Shown one piece after another: positions 47,721-59,700 of a stretch of 64,000 nucleotides of DNA. The stretch lies in the NCBI GenBank assembly GCA_947034895.1, contig OX344765.1:44273001-44337000 (forward strand). Reading direction: 5' to 3'. The translations under genes were made by a program, and so were the position numbers. Under the pieces are notes generated by a model. It saw only the letters and a list, made by a program, of their open reading frames with translations, had not been told where the DNA came from and did not search any database. The stretch is from Rhytidiadelphus loreus. Lineage: Eukaryota; Streptophyta; Bryopsida; Hypnales; Hylocomiaceae. Numbering within the stretch: position 1 is the stretch's first letter; every line of letters begins with the position of its first letter.

Positions 47721-50700
47721 ATGGCAATGACAATAAAACCCATAAGACCACCACCTGTAGCAGCAACTACTCCTCAGAACTTGGAAGGTTTGTTTATTTT
47801 CTTGATGTTCTGTCTGTCACTATGTTAATATTTAAAAAGTTCAAAGCACCATAATATGGTTGAATAAAAATTCAATTTTGACATCAAACTATGATTCTTA
47901 TAGGTCACATTTGAAGGCACATATACTATGCCAAATAATATATAATAACATTTAGACTACTTTGGATTTCTTCCAGTGGCATGTATGGCCACATTGCAGG
48001 AAAGAGTGAGGTGCGCCACATACACTGGCAACCTTCTTTTTACAAGTGACCACAAAGGTGTCATATATGTGTGGAATGTTGATGTGAGTTCCTTACCACA
48101 TCCAAAGTGAAATTTGAGAATTAAGGAATTCTTGATGTAAACATAATTTTCAAATAAACACAAACTTAAAATCATGAAATAATTTTGCCTTCCTATTGTA
48201 GGATGCAACAAACAAAAGATTTCATGATGGTACTGGGGTTCCCATTAATGTACTTCAAGGAGCAAATGAAGGAAATGATGTTTGGTTGGGGTTTTCTGAT
48301 GGAAATATTGCAATAATGGAAATTCAGAAGAAACGTGTTGGGACTCTTTGGAAAGCTCATCCAGGAGGGGTGTCATGCATTGTGGCAATGACAAATTCCG
48401 TCTGGTCTGGTGAATTCTATGTACTAGCCTCTTGCTCTCCTCAAAATATGCAAGTTATAAGGTAGGCATTCCAAAACTAATGTAAGCCAAACCCATAGAG
48501 GCAGAATGACAAGATTGCCCCCATGACATTGTTGGAGTTTATAAATTTTGTTTCCACACAGACAACATGAAAAATGATGACAACAATTTGGAATTATGTT
48601 TTTCTAAAAAAGCATTAATTTTTTGTGAATTTTTGAAATGTACAGCCTAAATGGCCCAAAATAGTCTTACACTATCCCAAATCAACACGAAGAGCATCCA
48701 TAATGTCCATCTTATTCACTTAAAGTGGTTACAATATTTTCCAAAATGGCCACAACATCAAAGCCTCCAAAAAACACTTTCTATGATAGATTCACAAAAA
48801 GTAGAAGTATTTATTGTATTCGCTATCATCACCCAAGAAATTGATTGCAACCACTGACTCATTTTACTGTAGCCAACATTTCATGTTTTGAAGCAAATCA
48901 ATTGTAGGTTGATGTGAGATTTTAACATGCCATTTCATAGGTGCCTACAATGGAAGTTTGACCCACAATGGGTTGGTTTACCTTAACACCCTCCCCAAAA
49001 CTAACATCCTACTTAGACTAAACATCATGTTCTAATCTTGTACTTGATAAAAATTTAAAGTATGATTATAGTGACTAAAACTGGTTAAGTGTAGGATATT
49101 ATGTTTGGTATATTTACCTTGTGGTTTGTCTATGGTGATCCCTACTTGCTACTAATAAAATCTCATTCAATTCCCAATTTCAAAATGAAGTTTGAAAGAT
49201 CATCAAGATATGTAATTGAATGTAACTACTTTAACAATTAATATTGTTTGGCAGGTGGAGTTGATTTTCAAATCAGAAAGTGGGGATTATCAGGAGAGGT
49301 GTTAATGGCTTATAGTCACCATCATACTTCAATCAGGTGGCTTTGTATGGTTCACAAAGAATTACATGATACTGAAATGCAAATGTGGAGTTGTTCAAAT
49401 GAAGCAGAAGTTGCTAGATGTTCAGTTCTTGACAACAAATCACAACATGATATTCTTGGTGACATAAAAAAAGGTGTAGGTAGGTTGCAATTTTTAAATA
49501 CTCAATTTAGAGTTGCCTTGCAAATTTTAAATATCAACAAATTCTTCAATTTTCTCTTCTTAATGCATGAATAAATTTTAAAAATATCACCTAATGTAAT
49601 TCATATTATCTACATTAAAAATTACACTGAATTTTCCTATTCATAAGAAATAAATAAATAAACTTACTATTTTTGAATAACAACTCAGATTTGAATTGTA
49701 GTCAAAAATGGATTTTGGTGTATAAATAAATTATTTTTCCCATTCAAGTACTAAAATCAATAGAAAATATTGTAATATTTCTATATTTATTTCATTCAAA
49801 TCATTATTGTTATTCATAGGGAGAAAGCATTAACAAAATGCTTAATAAAAATCTAATTATTGTTATCTTTACATTATCAATAGTGATTTCATCATTTGGT
49901 GTATTTAAGATTTTATGGATCTTTCAAAATAACAATAAAGACATTAAAAACTATACAAATTATTAATCTTCCGAGTATTAAATGTTAATGTATGTAATTT
50001 ATTAATCTTCATCTATAGTTTTAATATTATATAATATTTTAAGTTAAAAATCAATCATAGGTCATACACTTGCGATTTTGGTTTTGTGTTGTGTTGGAAA
50101 AAGTACAATATGGAGTGGTAGTGAAGACAACTTAATTAAAGTATGGAGTACATTAGATGTATCGTTAAAACACACATTGCAAGGACACAAAGGACCAGTA
50201 TGTAGCATGGTTGAAATGGATATACATGTTTGGAGTGGATCTATTGATGCTACAATATTAGTATGGGATGTTGCTACTTATTCACTTCTTTTTTCTTTAG
50301 GTGATCAAGGAGGGTAAGACAATCATTTATTTAAAGTAATGACTCTATAAATAATAATTTAAAATATTTTTATAAAATTCATTGATGTTTATTTTACTTA
50401 TTGTATACAATTGTGATGATTTTTTATAATGCATAAAAATAGGTATGTCAAGGCTCTAATAAAAGTAGATTGGCAATTGTGGTCATTTTCTTCTGGAAAG
50501 AATATAAAAGTTTGGGCTGCAGCAAGTTTATGGAATAATTCTACCAAAGAGTTGAAAAAATTAAAAAAAGAATTATACAAGCTTCTTGAAGACAAAAGAA
50601 CTTCTGACAATGTCAACACAAAATTTAAGGTCATGAACAAGTTATGGGTACAGGAGAATTCATAGACAAATTTGTATATGTATAGATGTAAGATGTGATA

Positions 50701-53700
50701 TTTTTGGATTGTTTAACTATTTGTAGTTATGAATAAATTTCCTTTCTATTATATGTTTTTGAAATACATATATTAGATTGAACTTATATTATGAATTACA
50801 AACTTATAAAATTTTAAATATAATAATAAACAATAAATAAAAGTAATAATCAATATGGGATAAATACTAGAGAATGAACAATATGTGTTCATATTATCTA
50901 TCCAAGCATTATGTTGTTTGATTGACAAATTTCATTTCAAAATACTTAATTATTTAAATTTTATTTCCTTGTAATTCAGGTAAAATTGTATTGAGTATTT
51001 CAATCAATATTTTATTTTATTTTTATTATTAAATTTCACAGAGATAAATTTTTAGATTTTCAAATTTTATTTATGTTAAGAAAAACATTCAAAGTGGTTG
51101 TGCAATATTTTAAATTATAAAATAAATTATAGAAGATATTTAAAAAAAAATTAATTGTTCAAAATAAAAATTATACGAGTAGATGGAAGTATGATTCAAA
51201 ATCAAGACTTTAATCAAATAAAAATAGATGTCAATTAGAAACTTTACAAAGTAAACAAAGATTTGATACATAAATTAGTTTTAATAGAAAGTAGATATAA
51301 TCATTTAAACATGAAATAATATATTGATGTCAATGAAATCCTTGGATTCAGGAAGATGCTCAAAGAAGAGAAAAAAACTTAAAAGAAACAAATGAAAGCC
51401 TCAAAAAACAATATGAATTATTGTTTACAAGAAAAGAAAAAGAATTGCAATTGGTTAATGAGGATCTTTCAAAAAGACTTATAAAGCTTGAGCATCTTAC
51501 AAAAAGTTTAGAGGCTGAAAATATACAACTAATAGAAGAAAGAAAACATCTTCAATCAAATTTTGACAACTTTAAAAATACAATAAAATTGCAAGAAGAA
51601 TTAAATAAAAATAATTACCAAAAAAAGGTAGTGGTAAAAAAATATATAAATTATTTGTATAAATTTAATTTTTATATATCCATGCTAATTTGATAACAAT
51701 GGACAATACAATAGGGATATATTTCAAAAGTAAAAAAGTATACTCTCATTATTTAAGCTTCAAATTTATATCTTAAAGAAAAAATCTATAATCTTAGAAT
51801 CAATCTCTTAAAATGAATTGAAAGAATGAATTGATCATAAAAATATTGTTATTTTAGCATAATCAAATATACTTTATCTTTTAGCTTGAATTTATCCTTC
51901 ATATGCTATTTGTATCATTCTTTTTTAGTATTAGTTTTTAGTTTTGAAAAGGTTAGAATAGAAAAGAGTACAATTAAAAATCCCTAAGGCCTAAGAATTT
52001 TGAAAAAGACTAATGAAACAAATTATACATGATTATTACAACTTTTTTCTACTTAAAATATAGAAATGGATTAGAATGAACAATTAGAATGTTCAATTTG
52101 AATAGTAGAATTTTCAAAATTGTTTTGAAATCATTAGTGTAGAAAAGATTTCTATATACATCAAAATAGTCATTGACAATATTAAGAAAGATGATTTAAA
52201 TTTAAATTTTGGTATGATTGCTAAAACTATTAGATTTTTGATATATTGAAATATACACATATTATTTATTAATAGAAGTTTCCAAATATCCAAATTGTAC
52301 AACAAATTTATCAACATTTTGATAACTCCAAATGAATATGCATCAAAATATAAACTTAGAACATTTGCATCTTTGATTATACTTCAAAGTCTCATGATTT
52401 TAGCCATAGCTCCAAAATTCATTTTAAAATAAGTTAATTTTAATTTATTAATAATTAAATCTTATATATATTTTAATTAATAATGAAAATTTCTCTTGAA
52501 CCATATTGATGTCATCTTGTTATTAATATATATATTTTATTTATATGTCAAACACAAAAAATAAAAATTTCCTAAATTTTTAACACATTTAACAAATTCT
52601 TAAATCTATTTTCATAGAAAAACCTTCACCTTCGTGCACTTTTATTTTGAAACTATAAATTTAAAGAATATTTTCTTGATTGGTTATTTAGAAGTAAATG
52701 TAAACTTAAATCTTGAAGCAATGACACTTTAATTGTTTTGAATGAATTACTATTAGCATAAAAAAGTCATTTCTTAGCTTTTCCAAAATCAATACATTCT
52801 TATATCTAGAGTTGATGGCATATTGGCATTAAACACTACAAGAGAAAGGGGTGTTTTAAGTATAGTCCTAGGAGTATAATCCTAACAATAATGATCTTTA
52901 TAAGAGATTTTCAGTAAATTTTTATTGAAAACACATGTATTTCTTGTAAAATTTACTACAAATCTCCTAAAAAGGTCATTACTATTAGGACTATACTCCT
53001 AGGACTATACTTAAAACACCCCTTTCTCTTGTAGTGAAAGGGGTTAAAATGACATTTTTTTTGTGAACACTCATAAATATTTAATTCACCAAATTTCTAA
53101 TAATCATAATAAAAAAATATCCAATGTAAATAATGTATGATGTAAATAATCTTATAATATTTCTAATTATTTCTTCAAAAATTATACTTAAGAAAGTAAA
53201 AAGTGTTCAATTCCTAATTTTCTATGAATTCTCAAGTGTTAAAGTATTCTTTTGCAATACTATGATTTATTTATAAATATATTTATAAATATATATGGGA
53301 TTTAAGAAATTTTTATTAGCAGGATGATGTTATTTCCGAGCTTCAAAATTCTATAAGAAAGGTGGAAGGGCAATTGAGAGATACACAACAATCACAAACT
53401 TTGATCCAAATAAGTTTTGAACATACAATAAAAACAATGAAGATTGAAACTATACAATTGAAAGATTTTACAGATGAACAAAAGAACAAAATTATAAATC
53501 TATCTGCTAAAGTAAATAAATCAATGATAGTCAATAGAGAATTGCAAGAAAAATTAGTGTCTACAAAAAACACATTGGAAACTGAAGGTGTAAAGAATAA
53601 ACAACAAATGATCAATAGTGCACTTGAATTATCAATTTTGAAACAAATGTTGCAAATAGATGTTGAAGAAGCAGTAAAATCAAATAAGTGTCAAACTTTA

Positions 53701-56700
53701 AACTTGAAAAAAGATGTATCCAATGAAAGAATGCTATCAACAAAGAATTTAGACAATAAAGACCTTATAAACCGAGAATTGATTGAATTGATTAAGCAAA
53801 TAAATCATGAAAGAACATATGCTGAATGTCTTGTTGAGAAAGCAACCTATGGAAAAGAGTTGCAAACAAGAAAGTATCAAGAATACTTAAACAAAGAAAG
53901 AGAAATCTTTAAAAATTCATTTAAAAAATGTGAAGATGAATGGAGTAATAAACATTTTGCTATGGAAAAGAAACTAGAGGTTCATTTGAATGCAATTTCT
54001 TTTGTGCACAATATGATTTGATGGAAATTCACAAGTAATGATGAACATGAAGATTTAAATGTACTTGTCTACAAAATATAGAATTGTTAAATTAATTTAA
54101 TGTTTTAAACTAGTATATATATTTAGGTTGAACTCTACAATTCAATGATTAAAGTTCAAGAAAAAAACAAGAATTTTAATGAGAAGATGAAAATGAAAAC
54201 TAATGAAACTAATAATCTACATGCAAAAATTGAATATTTTCAAAACAAGAAGATGGATGTATATGGTAAAGTTATCAATCCAAATTGATTGTATAAAATT
54301 ATTATTATTTTTTATTACAAATTCATAACCTATAATAGTGAAGTATTTTCAAACAAATTTTAGAAGTGAATACATTTGGACCAAAAAATGAATGTTATAG
54401 AGAGATTTTCAAAACATGTTTATCAATAGGAAACTATTGTTATTAAAAGTTTATGTTGCGCTAGATTCTCAAATATGCAGATATGTGTATTTTATTCTTA
54501 TAAATTTGAATCAAATAAAAAAATTAATAATAAAGTTTATTTCAATGATAACTTTTAGGTTGGAGATAGTTTATTATGTATATAAATGTATATAGGATCT
54601 TTTTTGTCAATTTCTCAGTATGTTCTTTTCAAAATTTCAAGTAAAGACATATTAGGCACTAGCTATCTTACATAAGAACAATTTGAAATTTTGAACATCC
54701 CAAACTTCAAAAATCTTTAATTGCTTCATTTGCTTGTTAGTAGCAAGCGTGAAGGGCAACAAATTTATAGTTTATTATTAGATTTTAAATGAATTTATAA
54801 AATAGTTTAATAATGATATATAATTATACATAATATTGAATGTGATTTAAATATTTATCTACAATAAATATATATTTTTCAATTATTATAAAATTATTTA
54901 TTTCATTATCTAATACGGAGTAAAGGATTTTTGTGAATTTAAAAAAAATCATCAACTTTAGATATAATAATCTTAAAAAGATGCAACCATTGATTTAATC
55001 AAAACCCTTTGTAAGTGATTTCATGTTAGGCCTTCTTTCACCATTAATAATATATTTTCTATATGCAAAGTTGACTATCACTAATGTATACAATGGGTGG
55101 ACAATGAAAAACTTGAAAAAGGCATGACCTTGAATTTGTCAAAAATATTGAAACATTGTCTATAAACAGATTTTTTAATATTTACAAATTATATTTTGAA
55201 TGTAGGAAAAGACCACAACACTGTCTATTGTCATAGTTTGAATATAATTTTTAATATACTAATTAATCTAATTTATAAATATCTTCGTAACTATAAAATA
55301 AGTAGGATGAACTCATAGAAAAATGAATACAAAGATGCTACACAATGTTGAAATAACATGTTTTTTTTAATCAAAGACTATGAAGTAATAGCAAAATGAT
55401 GTTTTTAATGATGTTTATGGGTTTTCCATCATTCTTACAAGTACTCAAATCTATAGGGCAATCAAACTTAAGCATATCTTAAGGAAGTTCACTAAATTAA
55501 AATCCAAAAGCAATGTCTACACTTAGTTTGGATGCATGCTTTACATTCTTAATATATTTTTGGTTCATAATGAACTTTAGAACTTAATGCAAAAATATGA
55601 TAAATATAATATAGATATCTACAAATTTAATGTTCATATGCCTATCCTGAATAATCTTTTATAAATCTATGCAAGCTTTTTTTTTCAGGTTGTGATTGTA
55701 ATAAAAAACATACACAAATTTTTTTGAACATTTGAAATAATTAAAAAGTGCTTGTCTCTATAAAAAAAACATTTTTGGAAAGATTTTATAGATTAAAAAT
55801 TTTGAATTTCACATTTAATATGCAATTCTTAATCTTGTGTTGTTAAGTCTTGCATTGGCCCCTTTACCGTACTTGCACCCAAGTGTGAAAGTTGCATTAC
55901 AATATGTGGCAAAGATATCGCAAGAATTTATTATAACTCTTGTGTTTTTGATGATTAGTTGTTTCTAGGACTATGAGACTATAATATTTTCATATTTAAT
56001 TCAATATTTGCAAAGAAACGATCGAAAATGCATATGTAGTGTAGTGTCTGGTTGGTACAGCCACTTTTGAGTGCATAATCATGTCAGTAAGAATTCTATG
56101 TTTCTTAATGTTGGATAAAAGATTTGCAAAGAGATTTGGAAAATACCAACGATCAGTTACAAATAGCATTGAAAAAAGAAGCACAAATTGCTGAAGATAA
56201 CGACAAACATATAAAACAAATTGGTGATTTAGTAAAGGCTTTGGAATCAATGAAAGTGGCTTTGGATGCCACAAATGCTACACCCAATGAAGTGTACCAA
56301 GGTGCAGATGATCTTTCAAAACAAGTCGCTGATTTGTTGCAACAACTTTCAGATGAAAAACAAGCAACTGAGAATCAGAGCAGACAATTGACACTGCAAG
56401 TAGTGACAATCAGAGATCAAGCTTATGCTTCTAGTAAGCTTGCAGAGGAACTTGCTGAGCAATTGAAGAATCTGAAATGCCCATTTGAAGATGCAAATAA
56501 TCTAGTGGAAGTAGCAAGTTACTTTGCAGAAGGCATAGCAGTAGATTTGGCAGAGCAGTTGGAAGAAGCGAGAAATGAAGCCAATGTAGTTTCTAATTTA
56601 GATGTAGAGGTCGAGGCAAGGAAGAAAGACTTAGATTGTATTTTGAATACTGCGGATGATCTAAGCTGGCAATTGAAGGATACTCAAAGGCTAGCTCAAA

Positions 56701-59700
56701 TTGTTACTAGACTCGCCAATGGTGTGACTGAAGAATTTACAATCCTCTCGGAAAATGTAATGCAAATGTGTAATACAAAAGAGCAGAGTGAAGAGGTCGG
56801 TGTACTTGTAAATGTTATTGACAAGGCATTATTCAAGCAATTAGAGGATGTTAGAGAGGCTGAGAATACAACCAGTGAAATTCAAGGACTAAAAATACAA
56901 GTTGAAGCTGCCATTAGATTAGTTGAAAGTGCAGGACAAGCTTTGACTAGATATATAGAAGAAGCCAAAAGGCAAGTTGAGGCTGCTAGTTCTCATGCAC
57001 TTAATGTAGCTGCTAATGCAAGAGAAATAATTGCAGGTGAAAAAGTCGTGAATCTCTATTAACCAGAATCATGGTCATTGTTCCATGTTGACTTACTCCA
57101 TCTTTGATCGAGCGTTCAACCTTTTTAAGTGCACTAGTACATTGTATGATCATTAGGTTTAAAAGGACAAATTGAAGGTTTGGAATTTGCCTTTTCTAAA
57201 ATGAGTCAAGGAGAAGATATTGAAAATCTTGTTGCAGAAAGAGACGAGCTCTTACAAAAGCTAGCTGAGAATGCTGAAAAAGTTGCCTTAGATGCTGGTG
57301 TTATGGCTCAACTTAGGGACTCGCTTGCTAAGGTAAGATTCTTAACATCTCATTTGTTCCAACATTCTAGAGGAAATCTTCTTAACCCTTAATTGATATA
57401 GGGTGTGAGAAGCACAAGCATGGACTATACAAGTTTCCACACACAAGTTACTAAAAATTTGGGCCCTTAAAAAGATTTCTCCAAAAGTTATACAAAAGTA
57501 GGTCAATAAATCATTTTATCTTTGTCTTTTTAGAAAATGGTAAAAATATTCAAATTCAAACAAATTAATATATTTTGTATTGTGTAATTTCAAAAGATGA
57601 ATTCAAATCCAAGTTTTCAACTGTAAATTTATTTTTTGGGCTAAAAATTGCACTAAAATTCTTCGAAATTAATAACATTCAATTGGTATTGTTTTGAAAT
57701 AAAGAGTATTCTTTTGTAAAGGATTAAAATTAATAAAGGTTTAAAATAGTAATGCCTTATGGGATCTATTAGAAGAAGTAAATACAAAATATATGGCAAA
57801 AAGCATTACTCTTGAAAGCTTGTTATAGAAAACAACACGTTCTTTTTTCTAATCACCAATTATCTGCAATTTGATCACATTTTGTAGATTAACTCCTAAA
57901 CATCAAGATCCTTCTCTAGAATTGAAGATTTGGAAAAAATCATCATAAAGTACTATTTGATTCATAAATGCTATCACCAATATTTTTTTATAAATTTTGA
58001 AAGAAAAATTTCAGAATTCCTTCTAAATTCGATTACAAGCAAGATATTATCATTTTTTTGAATAAATTTTGTTGGAATGCATTTAAAATGAGGTTCTCTT
58101 GACATGGTGATTTTTTGAATTTTTTTTGTTATTAAAATCTATGACCTCATTTTTACAAATCCTTTTTTGAATTAGAGTCAATGTAATTTTGGCTTGGTCA
58201 ACCACTTGACATTCTTCTACATTTGTAATTTTAGAAAAATATGTACTCTAACAACACCAAATTCAACCATTAGATAGAACAACAACTTAATAAAGGTTCT
58301 CCACAAATTAGGATGACTTTCATCCAAAACAAATGGGAAAGAACCAAGAGTTTCAATCTATTCATCGTTTAGAAATTGGATGTCAAAGCATTTAGGGATT
58401 TAATAGAAAATATTTTACAATTAAGATAATGACAACATCTAACTAAACTACCAAAATATAGTCCTTTTGATGAAATGTGAAGATCCAATATGACCAATTA
58501 GTTCATCAATTAGGTACTTAGACACACAAAATAATTAATACACCAATATTAATACTTATAAGGTGAAATAGAAAATTATGATAGATACAATGCAATTTCA
58601 ATGCAATTTGTTTTAATTCAAATTTAACATGCTTTTATTATAGATAAAAGTTGGTGTTCTTCATGAGATATGATAATTAGCCACACTCCTACATTTTCCC
58701 TCCTATATGATCAACAAGATAATTAGTTTTTATAGTTAGATTGACAAAAATTTAATATTACAATTAAATATTACTGTTGTTGAAGGGAAGTTTGGAAGAA
58801 ACAATTCTAAACTCAAATGTCAAGAACTTCATTAATTTATTTTTCAAAAACATATTATTTGAAAGGAGGGAGTTTTTTTCCTTATAAAGTGTTTATATTT
58901 TAGCATATATCAAACTCATTTCTAGGAAAATATGCAATAAAGAAGTGCTAATCTTACCTTTTATTTATTTTTCAATCAACAAATAGATCAAATTTTCAAT
59001 AATTAGGCAATCATGGAGTTAAAACATTATATTTATTTAGTTGAGATTTTCAAATTTTCAAAACTACATCATCAAAAATAAAATGAGAATAGGATATATA
59101 TAAAATAATCAAATGCGAGTTCATATTAGCATAAATTTAGGCTAACTTTTGACATTAAAGGCATTTAATATAATCATTTAAAAAATTTTAAGGTCCCAAT
59201 CTTTTGTGATGTTTCAAATTTTAAAAATATAGCATTTTAAATAAACAAATGTAGGTTGGTACAAAATTGAGTACAAAGTTGGTCATGAAGAATTTTTTTG
59301 ATACATCCTAATAAGATATTAGAGCTATTCTTTGAATAAAACTATTTTATTCTTTCAAAAGACATATATTCAATAAATAGAAATAATTAGATGATTTGAG
59401 TCTTTGTAAGAAACATATATAAAATTTGTGTCAAATGTAGATAGTAACATGACTGAGATTAGTTTTTAGAAAAAAAGAATAGAATAATGAAAAATAAAAT
59501 AGAATAATAAAATATTTCAAATAATATTTTTTCAAAATTCAAGTTCAAACAAAACCCTTTTTCAAATTTATGCCAAAAAAATGAATGAAAAATGTCAAAA
59601 AAAGAGATTTAAATTATTAAATATAGAAAATATTATTACATTTTTTCAACTGAAAGAGACTCTTGATGAACCAATCACTTTTTATGAAAAAATTGTGACT

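Noticed and set aside
54620..54700. Possible small-RNA or tRNA gene in a less AT-rich patch
   Set aside because: No cloverleaf, A box or B box could be made out.
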